Positions 10,589 through 22,040 of a stretch of DNA of 64,000 bases are shown here, in pieces (the first letter of the stretch is position 1; every line of letters begins with the position of its first letter). This DNA comes from Cyanodermella asteris (Eukaryota > Ascomycota > Lecanoromycetes > Ostropales > Stictidaceae): contig UYJD01000003.1 in the NCBI GenBank assembly GCA_900618795.1, positions 96,262 to 160,261 of the forward strand. The letters run 5' to 3'. The notes beneath the pieces are model-generated. The model had not been told where the DNA came from and made no database searches. It saw only the letters and a list, made by a program, of their open reading frames with translations. The translations under genes were made by a program, and so were the position numbers.

Positions 10589-13500
10589 ATGGCCGACCCT
10601 GCAATCCTCATCAGGCTCCACCAGAAAGCCCGATTGACTGTCCTACAAGCTACGCCACCAGAAGATCTCCTTGCACGAGCAGCACACCTTGGGGTAGTCA
10701 CTCACGATGCTTACCTTGCAGGTCGAATAGCCCGCGCCTACTACGCATGGGCCCAAGCTGATGCATGTCTCCAAACAATTTCGCAGCAGGCCAAAAGTCA
10801 TGCACCAAACATACCACTACCATTCTGCAATGATGTCTGGAGCGGCGCATGGGTGACCGTACATCAAAGTCACCAGGGCCAGAGACTCAAGATAAACGAG
10901 ATCGAGTCGAGACTGGATCCTATCGACATCCAGGATACGGATGACTGGGACATTGATATATACGGCCCAGGCCAAACACCTCCCCCGCAGTCAGATACAG
11001 AGCTCCCTGCTAATAACTCGCCATCAGAGCTACCTGCCTCAAATGTGATGCCCACAGAGCTGCCCACGGTAGCAAACGACGCTCCGGTTCAGCCCCGTAT
11101 CTCTGTGTCAGAGCCAAGCGAAGACATTGGATCTATTCCAGCGGCAGAATTGAGGCAGTTACGGCTACATTTCCCTTCGGCAGTTGAGAAACTGCAAAGC
11201 AGTCAAATCTCGGCCATTTGGGAGACATGGCAGGCTGTCGCACCACCTCAGGAACTGCTGTCCTACGATCCTATTGACGCGAACGACCATTCTGAGCTTG
11301 TCACCGTCATGCAGCATGCTAAGGAGCAAATTCAAGCCATGTTCGGGGCGTCAAAACCAGTTGTAGCGTCAAAGGGGAAAGGCAAGGCAGCTATCGAATG
11401 GGATCCGGGCCTGGGGTCCTCAAGAGACATCAACCTCGATCGAGTCTCGTCTGCAACGCCTCCTTCTGTGTTCTCTATGGACGGTCGACTCTCCTTGCAG
11501 TCCCGCACTAGTATTGAGTCTGGAATTGGCAGTGTGCTGACGAGTGGCTCGAAAGAGAGCGAGTCTGAACCTGGCAAGAAGTCAAGGTTCGCCAAGTTCA
11601 AGCGACCACTCAACAGACTCGTCCGACGAGGCACGAAGGAATCAGACAGCAAGGGCAAGCGTGTGAACGTTATGTCAACTGCTGTTGTGATGAAAGAATG
11701 TTCGAGTTGTTTTGAGGATATCCCGGACGCAGTCAGCCTGTCATGTCAGCACAGCTACTGCAAAGAGTGTTTCGCCGCCATGGTCTTGGCTGCATCCTCG
11801 AACGAGGCCCAATGGCCACCTCGCTGTTGCATGATTGACATTCCTAGGAAGCTTATCGCGGTCGGGTTGAGTGCTGATCAGCTGAGCAAATACCACGCGA
11901 AGGAGCAGGAATACAGCATCAAAGCGAACGAAAGATGGTACTGCAGTAATGTACCGGCATGCGGCAAGTTCTTCATGCCAAAGGTCAAAGGTCAAGATTC
12001 CACAACTTGCACACACTGCAAACACGATATGTGCACGTTTTGCAGGGGTCCAGCTCATACCAGAGGTCAGCGCTGCACACAAGACACCAACCTCCAGGCT
12101 GTGATGCAAGAGGCGGAGCTCGAAGGTTGGCGACAATGCATCGGATGTTCGACTATGGTGGAACTGAATACAGGTTGCCGCCACATCACGTGTAGGTGCG
12201 GCTCCGAATTCTGCTACACTTGTGGTGCGCGCTGGAGAACGTGCAATTGTACCGAGGGAGATCAAGAAAGACGTAACCTGCAGATTCGAAGACGGAGAGA
12301 CGAAGCGAGACGGATAGAGCGAGAACGGGAAGAAGCTGAACGTCGAGCTCGAGCGGTTCGGGATCGTGAGGCGGAAGAGCTTGAAGAGGCACTGGCAGCG
12401 ATCCGACAACAGCAAGAAGCGGATCTTGCCGCGAGGCAGCTTGCTGAGGAAGCAGAAGCCCAGAGATTGGAGGAGCACCGTTTACTCGCCATTGAGCTGA
12501 CATTCGACGAGCTCTCGAAGTTGCTGAATCAGATCGGGACTCAGCTGCTGGAGACCGTCAAGCTCCGGTTCGCGAAAGAAGAAAGCTATTTAGCACAGCT
12601 AGAAGAGAGCTACCATGGGGCTGGAAAATGGGAGTTGCAACATCTCGAGGACCTGAAGGGGAAACACGATGCGGAAATCATGTTGGTCGAACAGCGGCAC
12701 GAGAGTGACATGGCAGCTTTCAAGAAGAGGATCGAAAAATATATTCTGAAACGAGCCATGGAGCTGGAGGACGGAGAAGACGTCTCGCCTCTGGATCGCA
12801 TCATGGAGATGCGAGAGCAAACTCGTGCTAGCTATACAGCGCTCGAAGAGGTCCAACAGGAAGAGCTTGCTCTACTGAAAAGGCGACATGAAAGCATTAA
12901 TGAATCGTCATCGAAGCGGCGGCAGCAGATCGAGCAAGCTTTACTCCGGGAATTTGACTCCCAGGACCATTCCGACGACTTCGAAGAGCCTCACGGCGAA
13001 GAGGAGAGTGGACTCATCGAGCTCATCAAGTCATTTGACGAGCGCAAGATCGAGCACGCCACAGCCACCCTCCACGCCTTCAAGTGGTGGGAGTGCATGG
13101 AAGGCATCTGTGCTGCAGCTCTTGCAGATCGCAAAGCCCGCCTAATCTCGACCGGGGCCGACGCCCCAGAAGTCCCAGGTGTGATCATCCCCGAGCTGGC
13201 CCCCGAGCCCGTCATCGAACCGCTCACTCCTCCCGCGATAACGACCACCGACCCAAGCGAGGGACCTTCAACTCCCATGCCCGGATCATTCCCACTCGAG
13301 GCCCCCGGCCGCGCCCCACCTCTACCACCACCATCCTCGCAGTCCACGGCAGCGTATACTAGGCTCCCCACCGACGGATGGACGGTACCATCACAGGGCG
13401 ATTCGGTTGAGGACCTCGTACAGAGGACCATCCAAGAAGCGCAACGTCGGAAACCTGTTCCACCTCGCAAGGACGAGAGGCTCGATCAGGAGAACTGGCC

Positions 13501-14005
13501 GCTCGCTCGGCCGGGACAGGTTCTGGTGGATGATACGGCGCCTCGAAGAACAAACGATGCCGACTCGTTGCTGAGACGGGGAAGACCGATTCCGAGAGGT
13601 ACGTCTCTCTCCGGCTTCTTTCAGCCGTGATTTCAGCATTGTCCTTCCTTCCTTTGTGCATGACTGAGAGTCGGTCTGGCTGATATGATGAGTCCAGACT
13701 CCGCGGCCTCGGACACACAAGCCGAACAGGCCACTGAGACAACGGCACCAGGACGCAGGCCGGAATACAGGGCCAGCACGCTCCTAATGCGATTCAGCGA
13801 TGAAGACTGGGAGGACTTTGCGACAAAATGGTCGACTGTGTTTAGCAGACTCGACTTTGTGCAGTATGAGCCAGAAGTGGATCAGTTGAGAGTGCAGATT
13901 GATTCCATTGTTCGCGCATCTGAGCATGAGCGAGAGCAATCTCGCACCGGGAGAGCGGGAGTCCGATCTCTCCGAGGTTTTCATCCGTGGTATGATGATC
14001 TCTAA
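10589..14005 (+). CDS. RBR (RING1-IBR-RING2) E3 ubiquitin ligase with coiled-coil tail
   Basis: RBR ligases take ubiquitin from an E2 onto a catalytic RING2 cysteine and then onto substrate. RING1 starts at about residue 370 (CSSCFEDI, then CQHSYCKECF). The IBR follows (WYCSNVPACGKFF, CTHCKHDMCTFC). RING2 is at about 515-560 (CIGCSTMVELNTGCRHITC, then CGSEFCYTCG); the Cys in GCRHITC is the expected thioester residue. Next comes a long Arg/Glu/Gln-rich coiled coil (about 565-800) and a Pro-rich tail. A 99-nt intron is inferred at 13599-13697 (GTACGT...CAG); it joins a second exon of about 100 codons ending HPWYDDL. Without it the protein ends in FFQP at 13630. Total is about 1105 aa. The start at 10589 is the first ATG. 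The N-terminal 360 residues are largely disordered. Substrates are unknown. Confidence 0.88.
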
Positions 14006-15945
14006 GAAATATTGGAAGAGGGATGCGGTCGCCAACGGTGCTTATTTAGGCGACCGTGTCGTCTATATTTGGTGGACACAGCCAAGGTTGTGGCCGGCGT
14101 TGTGGCCGTGTTGATCGGGCACAGCGTTGTGGACCAACGTCAGAATCTATTAGATATTCATATTGGAATACAATCGATGTTTCCATAACCTGATCCATAC
14201 TAGCAAGCATTGTTGCTGACAGCATTTTCATTTCAGTTCGATTCATGTATGAAGCGGCTGACATTGGTCCTTCGACAGCTTTGCTCCAGGCCAACGTGGT
14301 TCAACATGTAGCATAAATTCGGGAGTGACGTTTTTGAGCACTGCAAAGCCCATTGTAGTCCGACAATATTCCCCCTGTCGACCTCCAAATGGGTTTTTGA
14401 GAACGACTGGCAACACAGCTGTGCGAGATTCTGCACCGATGTAGGCCATCAAATGGAGAATATCGAAAGATATAAAGGGCCTTCGTGTCTCAATCTGTTC
14501 GCATGTCAGTCCCCGTTCAGTCAGTCATATCAATAGTTAATACCATGATGCTATCGGATTGAAGCTTTCAGATCAAAGCCTTCAACCCAACCTCGAAGCT
14601 CCGCCGTAACGCCTTTACCAAGCGCAGCCTTCCAACCACCAAAGTCTGATTTTACTCCAATCCTCCTCATTCACACGATGATCCATCCCCGCCTTGTCCT
14701 CAATCTTCCTCCTCCTCTTCCTTAGCCACTCCTCGCCCCTACACAACCGCAGCTCCCACCCTCAGCCTCCCGACTCTCCAGCGATTCCACCCCTTCTCTA
14801 CTCACAACCCGCCCTCCCCCAACCCGCGGGCCGGCGACTTCACAATCTGACTCTACGCCCAACCCAACTGCCAAGGCTTCAGCCCCCCAGTGCATCCCCC
14901 CTGCACCCGCACGAACCTGCCAAGTTCGTGGATCCCAGCCCCATCGATACTAAGTCAGCTACCCCATATTCGTTCATGAACTTCAACGTCCGTGAAATAC
15001 TTTCGGGACCTGTTGCCGACGGAGCATTCGGATCTGAGTGCTTATGGTGGTGGGCGTGGGCGTGGGCGTGCGTCGGTTGCGGTTGGGGAAGATCCGGTTT
15101 GTGATTCGCACGTGGAGACGTTGGAGAGGAGGCATGTGTGTGTGGCGGCGGGTAATTGATGATTCGATTTGTGTTAGTTTAGAGAAAGCAGGCGCAAAGT
15201 GTGCAGATTTTGGTGGATTGGAGATGCGAGGAAATCAGTGCAATGGAGATGAGTGCATTGGCGTTGCTTGATTTGTGCGGGTCCAGGGCGTTGGCTGAAA
15301 ATGGCTCATGTAATACGTTTGCATAGCATCATCGTGCAAATCAAATGCCTTTGATGTGGCCTGTTGGTTGCTTGAGCGCTCAGGGCGCTGGCTGCAGGGT
15401 TTCCAATTGGGCAGCAGATGACCAGGAAGGCAGTACGACACGACATGGAAAAGGCGCGGGCGAAACATTATGCTGGCCTGAATGGTACATATTCAGTTTT
15501 CGAGGATTCATTTAACATCAGCATACCGCCGCGGTAAACCGGTAAAGAAATCCGCAGGTCGAATCATAGCAAATTGCATTCTTTCCCCGGGAATGGCTTA
15601 GTGGTACTACAGTCGGTATTCGATGTATAGCTCAGCTTGGCCCAAAGATCAAAAAATCCGTGTAATGCGGGTTTCTGGGACTTCCAGTTTTGCAGTCCGC
15701 GGGTTCAATTCCCGCTGGGGCTGTTTCCTTTTGCTTGTTTTGTTGCAAGAGCTCTTTGGAACGGAGGAAGGAAGGCAGCGCGTATGTGAATGGGAAGGAG
15801 TGATTCTGGCTGCCTTGATCACGTGCACATGACAATGCCGCATCCCCAGGGACGCCCTCGAACATAAGACTCGATAGGACAGACATCGATGATTGATTAT
15901 AACGCGCGTGAATACAGAATACATCTCCTTACAGTTCTTGCTCAC
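14006..15945. other. Gene-poor region with CT-rich tract and tRNA-like fragment
   Basis: No complete gene is recognised. Around 14690-14900 the plus strand is strongly CT-rich and yields a proline-rich frame (14694-15104) that looks compositional. Near 15594-15722 there is a tRNA-like fragment (separate entry). The right end is the downstream side of the secreted-protein gene. Confidence 0.45.
15594..15722 (+). other. tRNA-like relic (T-arm with B-box)
   Basis: Bases 15699-15715 can form a perfect 5-bp T-stem (GCGGG/CCCGC) around a TTCAATT loop and contain a B-box match, followed by TGGGGCT, which would be the 3' acceptor strand. An A-box-like TGGCTTAGTGG lies upstream at 15594-15604, and another, TAGCTCAGCTTGG, at 15628-15640. 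No 5' strand pairs well with TGGGGCT at the right distance, and no standard anticodon arm is seen. I therefore read it as a decayed tRNA gene, not a working one. Confidence 0.3.
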
Positions 15946-16518
15946 TTACTGACAATCTGGCACGTTTGGCCGGACGGCCCTCAAATCCGATCCCGCAGCC
16001 GCAAAATAAGCATCGATCGCTGGAAGCACAAACTGGCACCTCAACATATTGACCTGCGAAAAGTAATCAGCTACGCTCTGCCCACTTTGCTGTATCTCCT
16101 CCAAGCCACCGTTGCCCGGGCCCGCGGTGTCCGCCATCTCGCCCAGCGCGTCGACGACAAACTGGAAGTTTGCGTCATCGCCAGCCAGGGTTTGGTCGGC
16201 GTCCTGGACATCTGGCTGGGAACTGATGGAGTCATCGTTGTCAAGCACCATCTTGTGGACCAGCTCGTTGTTCTCGGCGTCGAATGCCTCTTTGGCTCGG
16301 GCATCAAAGGTACTGGCGTCGGTGATGCTGGCGCCTTCTTCGAGGAATCTGGAGACTGTGGCGGTGTCGGACATCCAAGCTTGGACGGCTTCGATGTTGG
16401 ACTCGTCTCGGGCTTTGATGAGTTTTGAGGAAACTGGGGCGGTGTTGGCTGGGGCCGAGAGCACGCAGCTCAGCGGCAAGACTGTGAGGAGAAGGTAGAG
16501 GAACTGTGATGTGCACAT
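15946..16518 (-). CDS. Small secreted protein, function unknown
   Basis: This is a 190-residue frame without introns. Residues 1-21 form a clear signal peptide (MCTSQFLYLLLTVLPLSCVLS, ending near an SAPA cleavage context). The mature part is acidic, Ala/Asp/Glu-rich and mostly helical in character. Only two mature cysteines are visible, one in LRCQFVLPAIDAYFAAAG and one in the terminal VPDCQ, so a single disulfide is possible. The pattern of long helices ending in LPAIDAYFAA is like a family of unnamed ascomycete secreted proteins known to me, but I cannot name a function. Its stop lies far from the RBR gene, which is on the other strand. Extracellular location is inferred from the signal peptide. 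Confidence 0.72.
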   Translation of the reverse strand: MCTSQFLYLLLTVLPLSCVLSAPANTAPVSSKLIKARDESNIEAVQAWMSDTATVSRFLEEGASITDASTFDARAKEAFDAENNELVHKMVLDNDDSISSQPDVQDADQTLAGDDANFQFVVDALGEMADTAGPGNGGLEEIQQSGQSVADYFSQVNMLRCQFVLPAIDAYFAAAGSDLRAVRPNVPDCQ

Positions 16519-18117
16519 GATTTATGGCAATGGATGTCACTGTTGAGCGCGAACCGGTTTGGCTCTGAGATATCGGAGACCCTGACTTGCTGGAATTTAT
16601 GAATTATCGTGAGAGTGGATGCTATGGAGGCTTGGAGGTTGTCTGTTGGCTGTCAAACTTCTCGCTCGAGGGAGAGCTTTATATATCTCCATTGCCTTCG
16701 CTGCATCCGCCACATCTCATTGATACCAACAAGGCTCCCAGGCGTATTGAGTATGCTAGCCTTCCGCTTTTGGTTCAGAGGCGTGTTTCAGAGGCCTCAA
16801 TCAGGGAAATGTCTCTCAGGACCGCTAAATGCGGTCACGAAGCGGCGGCCACGGCCAAAGACAGTAGGCGCAAGCTCGTATCCCAATATCGCGCTACACC
16901 TACCCAGTCAGTATCTTCGGTGCACAGCCCATTTAAACGTCTCTGTGCATTCTTTTCAGCGCATCCCTAGCGTTTCATCGAATTGAATTAGAACATCAAA
17001 AGCCCGAGGTCTTGAAATGGGTCACGTTCAAAGCCAGTTTAGTGGCCGTCACCTGCAAATCCTCCAGCGACGTGCGAGTCACTACCGTGCAACACCTCAG
17101 CCATTGGCTCTGGTCAACGCACTGCCCGTCTCCGGCCCCACCGGATCATGGTGAGCAGACATCTCATGCGCACCTTGCGTTAGCAGATTACAGCCGCAGG
17201 TCTCGAGCGGGTGGCTGTGAGGACAGGCTGTGCTATTGTCGCTTAGCAAGGGCTGCAGTTAAGACGCTGTGCATATATATCTTTAGAACTGCATATAGCC
17301 GTGCGGATGGACATATGTAAGCCATTCAAGCAAGAACCAGCGAAGAAGACTATCCTCGAAGTGCAGGTCTCGAGGTGTGGTTTGGAAAGTCCCTGAGAGA
17401 CGTTGGCCTGGTGTTTAGCCGCCATGCTTAGTCAGTCAGACCCCAAATTTAGCACACGCTCTCTCTCCACCATCACTTGCGTCCAACGCTATCGATCACA
17501 CACGGACAGCAAGAGTCGAATTTCACGCCGACGCTAAGTCTTTCTTAGTCGTGCTGTATCTACTCCGCTTTTTCCCCAGGCAAAATTCATCAATCGAAGC
17601 TCGTTTGCCATGCTAGGCTTTCACTGCAGATTGGTTCCTGAAAGATGGAGATTGGCTTAGCGGGACAGGCTATGGTCGGCGCCTAACATTAGGCGTAGGC
17701 CTTAATTGGTGGTTGGGCCGGCTCTTACGCTGCACGTGTGATAATACGTATTGACTTGCATACATTACCGCTGAGAACCTGCTAAACAAGGTCTGTTTGC
17801 CAACCAGGTTTGTCTTACAAAACCCCTGCATCTTCCTCAAACCTGCTAGTGAAGCTGGCGCCCAACAGCGCTTGCCCACAATGACCCTTCAGGCTAGAGG
17901 GCGGTCCGAGCCTTCTGCTATAGCAAGGCTGCAGAGTCCCATGGTGGCCCACGCCATCCTTTCCAGTAGCCATTCTTTCATATAATCTGTTCGCCGCAGG
18001 CATTTTCGGAGCGTTCTCAAGCCTGTGTGACCTTCATGGCCGTCGCCTAGCCGTCTATCTCTGAGCGTTAACACACGACCTTTGTTCGATGTCTTATGTA
18101 CATCTTATTTGTGTTGA
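16519..18117. other. Intergenic region, no gene recognised
   Basis: This is the divergent upstream space between the secreted protein (-) and the membrane protein (+). Several short frames (up to 127 codons) overlap each other on both strands and none has recognisable similarity. Confidence 0.5.
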
Positions 18118-19527
18118 ATGATGAATTCGACCGGCGTGCACATCGGCTGGCGGGATCAGCCTGACGGCCGTGGCACCTTCGACATTTTGAAAAGCTGCGG
18201 CGGCACAATCCTCCTTCTGTGCTGGTCCTCAGTATGCCAGAATGTGCCGAGCCAAGGCGGATCGGAAATACGCAAGCTATCGCAGAAGTTCTACCTCTTT
18301 CTGCTTGCGGTTCTGGGCCCCGACTTTATCTTCATGACTGCACTGGGACAATTCCAAGCCGCCCATGATGCACAGAAGCGAATCCGCAGCAGGAAACTCG
18401 GAGACTGGTCCCTTCGACAATGCTTCTTTGTCAATATGGGAGGATTTCACGTTGCGCCCAAAGGCTGGAAATCGCAATCCGGGAAGACCTCGTTCGCGGT
18501 TAATGCGATGCAAATTCTCGCACTGGTGGAGAACGACCTCGTCGAGATGCCTTCAATCGAAGAAGAGGATATTAATGACAGGAACAAGAGTGATTCGTTG
18601 ACTCGCGGTATAACCATCGTTCAGGTCGTGTGGTTCACTGTGCAAACTTTCGGACGCATTGGCCAAGGACTTGCAATCTCAACGCTAGAGCTGACTACTC
18701 TCGCCTTCATATTCCTAATGACTGCGACTTCGATATGCTGGTGGCGCAAGCCAATGGACATCACGAAACCTATCATCCTACCTCTGAAGTACGATTTAGA
18801 CACGATCTTGTCGAGACTGGACATCAGCCGAGACAAGTCACTTCAAAACTACATGGGAACACCATTGAGCTCAATCGGTCGCGAGGAGTGGTTTCTTAGC
18901 CGGCATTGGTTCTACTATACAGAGTTGCTCCGCAGATTGAAGCTTGCCCCTAAGCCCGACGCGCCATACGAATTCGACTTCTTTGGCAGCATCGACTTTC
19001 CAAAAACGACCATCTTGTTCGAGGTAACCGGTGGTCCGCTGATCTTGGGCTACGGCGCCATCTTCATGGCCGCCTGGAACTTCCACTTCCCAACCGAGAC
19101 CGAGAGAACGCTGTGGCATATTGCGGCGTGCATGTGTCTCGTCTTCACGTTCCTCGGCGAAAGTCTAGCATATCTCAGCCAGCATTGGAGCTATTCCGTC
19201 AGGATAGTCCGGCGCATCTTACACAAAGGGAACCGCGTTGACACATCGACACTGGGGTCAATCGGTCCGGATCCTGAGAAGCAGTCGCGGGCGTCGCCGA
19301 CGTTGAAGCGTTTCCGTGACTCGCTGGAATGGCTGAGGAATATCTCGCCCAATCGCGATCCAGCTATGCGGATTCCTCTGCCGATCCTCGTGCCTACCAC
19401 TTTCTTGTGCGTCATGTATTGTTTGTCGCGCTTCTATATCTTGGTGGAGGATTTTGCGTCTCTGCGCAGCCTTCCCGAGAGTGCGTTTGCCACGGTCGAT
19501 TGGAGTCAATATTCTCCACTTCTATGA
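18118..19527 (+). CDS. Fungal multi-pass integral membrane protein of unknown function
   Basis: A single 469-codon frame. The N-terminus HIGWRDQPDGRGTFDILKSC followed by a hydrophobic helix resembles a large, unnamed filamentous-fungal membrane family whose members begin with a similar GW...GRGT...I..SC motif. Hydrophobic segments lie at about 30-46, 63-85, 168-188, 193-213, 303-333, 345-365 and 423-445. A central soluble loop carries MEMPSIEEED-like acidic residues after a basic stretch. There are two ATG codons in tandem at 18118 and 18121, and the upstream sequence gives no signal peptide. The stop is 137 bp from the stop of the convergent FAD gene. No transport or enzyme motif is seen, so the function is unknown. 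Confidence 0.75.
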   Translation: MMNSTGVHIGWRDQPDGRGTFDILKSCGGTILLLCWSSVCQNVPSQGGSEIRKLSQKFYLFLLAVLGPDFIFMTALGQFQAAHDAQKRIRSRKLGDWSLRQCFFVNMGGFHVAPKGWKSQSGKTSFAVNAMQILALVENDLVEMPSIEEEDINDRNKSDSLTRGITIVQVVWFTVQTFGRIGQGLAISTLELTTLAFIFLMTATSICWWRKPMDITKPIILPLKYDLDTILSRLDISRDKSLQNYMGTPLSSIGREEWFLSRHWFYYTELLRRLKLAPKPDAPYEFDFFGSIDFPKTTILFEVTGGPLILGYGAIFMAAWNFHFPTETERTLWHIAACMCLVFTFLGESLAYLSQHWSYSVRIVRRILHKGNRVDTSTLGSIGPDPEKQSRASPTLKRFRDSLEWLRNISPNRDPAMRIPLPILVPTTFLCVMYCLSRFYILVEDFASLRSLPESAFATVDWSQYSPLL

Positions 19528-19664
19528 ACACGAAGACATGAATCACGAGCATTTGCTATCATTTTGAGCGTTGAGTTGCAAGAGCGTAGAATGTGAATAT
19601 TAGAAATTCAATTTTGGCCCTGTCTTGTCAATTATCTACAGTCACTTTCTCACACACTGTGCAT

Positions 19665-21239
19665 TCAGTCACTTTTGACCCGGTGCGACGTCGACTCGAC
19701 CGCCAAGCTCGAGCGCATATAGTCACGAGAAACAAGCGCCGAAAATACGCCATACAGCCCGCTCAACGGCCATATACTCCAAAAGACAGCAAGAAACCAC
19801 AGCCACCAGGATTCCTCGATGGCCTCCTCCTCGGCCGCGTAATCAACCTTGACCTTATCAAAGATTGTCGGCAGCCCGGTAGCGTGATACTTGCGTCGCA
19901 GAGCATCGTAGCTCTTCTTGTCATATAAGCTCCAGAACTCTTCCTCCGGATAGTATGCGTGCGCATACAGCCATTTCCGGCCGCCGAGCGCATTCACTTT
20001 GCGTTCGAACTGGCGGTTCCAGATGATGAAATTGAGACGGTTGGTTGGGCCGGGGCCCCAGACGCCAAAGTTCATCATCATCTCCGGTTCCGCCGAGGAA
20101 GACGGGGATGACACTTTGTCTTCGGCCATCAGGCCGTGGGTCGAGGCTGGCGATTTACCGCGTAGCCGAAGGGGGCAGAGCCAGAGTGGGTAGTGTTCGA
20201 ACTCGGCGTCGAGGTAATCGAGGAATTCCGTGGTGCGCTCGTATGGAATGGCGACGTCTTGGATTATGTATCGCTCGGCGTGGCCGCTTTTGTGCAGTGC
20301 ATGGTACATGACACGGGTGTGCATGAAGTAGTCGAGCAGCCGCCTGGTGATGCGGTTGAAGGGCGTGACGAAGTACTGAAAGGCATACACGGCGACCCAA
20401 AATGCACCGCGGTCGTAGCGGAAGAGGTAGTCGGTGATCGGAATCGTCTCTGTCCAGCTGTGTCTATACGCGCTCAGATTCTTTGCATTCAGGTAGAACC
20501 ACGGATCCCAGGGGCCGGTGAAGGTCTGCAGAGAGGCGCCGGGTTCGACTTTATCGGTGAGTTTTCCAAGGCATATAACTCCATGATCTTTGGCAAAAAG
20601 TATTCCGTCGATATAATCGAGAGATTCATTCTTCCCTTCCCTTCGAACCAGTTCGACAGCTTCACTCATGCTTCGAACGGTCATGTACGTCAACGAAACG
20701 TACTTCTTTGCTTCGACGAGCTCCAGAACGAGCATGGTCGTCACGCCGAGCGTCCCAAAGGAAGATGCCGCGCCGCGAAAGAGATCAGGATATGCACTTT
20801 CGGAAGCAACCACGACTTCACCGTTTGCGAGCACCATTTCCACAGCCCGAACCGTCCGATCAAAGAAGCCGTGTCGGAACGAACTACTCTCGCCTGATGT
20901 GCCCTGGAATCCGCCACCGGCAGTGATTCCGGGAAACTCCATTACGACGGGAGGTATGAATCCGTATTTTAGGGTCTCCGAGGCAAGTCTGTCCATGGGT
21001 ACGTTAGACTCGACATATGCGAGACGCTCGACTTTGTCGATGTGTAAGACATTGGTGAGCTTGCTCGTGTCAATCGTGTTGGCGGCGGTATGTTGCGATT
21101 TACGGGTGCTGTTGGTCGAGCCATGGTATATACGAAATGGCTTTCCCTGACTGTGGAAGAGTTTGATACGTGAACTGATTGTCTTGACAATGTTCAGATG
21201 CGAGCTCAGATCAACGCCGCTAGACTCGAGGTGATTCAT
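19665..21239 (-). CDS. DHCR24/DIMINUTO-like FAD-binding oxidoreductase
   Basis: The family includes delta(24)-sterol reductase (DHCR24 in animals, DIM/DWF1 in plants), a flavoenzyme that reduces sterol side chains. The frame gives 524 residues from the ATG at 21239; the open frame extends upstream but without an ATG in a good context. The FAD (PCMH-type) domain is at the N-terminus: FRIYHGSTNSTR, VLHIDKVERLAYVESNVPMD, then FPGITAGGGFQGTSGESSSF and VRAVEMVLANGEVV. The C-terminal part has the conserved LNAKNLSAYR region and RKWLYAHAYYPEEEFW. A hydrophobic segment near the end (WWLWFLAVFWSIWPLSGLYGVF) probably anchors it in a membrane. Ascomycete ergosterol synthesis does not need DHCR24, so the substrate could be something else. 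Confidence 0.8.
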   Translation of the reverse strand: MNHLESSGVDLSSHLNIVKTISSRIKLFHSQGKPFRIYHGSTNSTRKSQHTAANTIDTSKLTNVLHIDKVERLAYVESNVPMDRLASETLKYGFIPPVVMEFPGITAGGGFQGTSGESSSFRHGFFDRTVRAVEMVLANGEVVVASESAYPDLFRGAASSFGTLGVTTMLVLELVEAKKYVSLTYMTVRSMSEAVELVRREGKNESLDYIDGILFAKDHGVICLGKLTDKVEPGASLQTFTGPWDPWFYLNAKNLSAYRHSWTETIPITDYLFRYDRGAFWVAVYAFQYFVTPFNRITRRLLDYFMHTRVMYHALHKSGHAERYIIQDVAIPYERTTEFLDYLDAEFEHYPLWLCPLRLRGKSPASTHGLMAEDKVSSPSSSAEPEMMMNFGVWGPGPTNRLNFIIWNRQFERKVNALGGRKWLYAHAYYPEEEFWSLYDKKSYDALRRKYHATGLPTIFDKVKVDYAAEEEAIEESWWLWFLAVFWSIWPLSGLYGVFSALVSRDYMRSSLAVESTSHRVKSD

Positions 21240-22040
21240 TGCGAGCTCCGAGGGCTGCTGGCACGAAATTTGTACAAATTCAACAAGAACCAGATGAGAA
21301 TGACAACGAAGACGAAAATGCAAACGAAGCACGCGAAATGTAGCAGTTAAAATCGAGCATGACAGTTAGGTAGCTGTAGTCTGATCGTCGAGCGACGTAA
21401 GATTCTGAGGCTGGAGATGCCGATGAGGCTGGCTCCGAGCGCTTGTCGGAGCTTCGGACAAGATGTCTCGAAAGCACATAGTGAACAGGAATAGTTTGCT
21501 GCAACGCGAATACATCCTCGCGTAAATGTGAATTTCAGGTCATGGGAAGATAAGTATGCCGTCTTTCATCGCTCCCATAGGGTGAAATTCCGCGCCCGTG
21601 CAATGCTGTCCATGCCTGGTCTACCTGCTGTTGATGCACCCTTGCCGAGGCGCTGAGGAGCAGGCCGTACTGACAAAATAACGCCTGCACATGTGCAAGA
21701 TGCAGCGTAATATTGAACGGAATGCTCACGCGACTCACTCATGTGGGTGAAGCTGTTAGTAGCGCACGTTGTTCGCCGACCGGCCCCGAACACATCTTTT
21801 ACCTGTATAACAGTACGACAGCATAGTTTCTCCTTGCATATCGACGAGTTTCGAGACTGCTGCTAAGACAGGGAGCAACGTTGAGAAACCCTGCACAAGC
21901 ACGTGGCGGCGCGTCGTCGGGATCGGAACGAAGGTCAATCGGAGTCGTCAGGAATTGTGCAGCGCCGGCTTTCACTGCGTCACCGGCAACCAGAGAATCC
22001 GCCATTTCGTCCTGCCACCGCCTCCCAGTATGCCCTAGGC
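21240..22040. promoter_or_regulatory. Divergent upstream region between the FAD gene and the ROG1-like lipase
   Basis: The 801 bp separate head-to-head start codons. Short frames are present but none is recognisable. No clear core promoter element was identified by eye. Confidence 0.45.

Noticed and set aside
14694-15104. 136-codon proline-rich frame with hydrophobic start
   Set aside because: Composition follows the CT-rich tract; other frames are similarly biased, and no domain or signal-peptide cleavage context is convincing.
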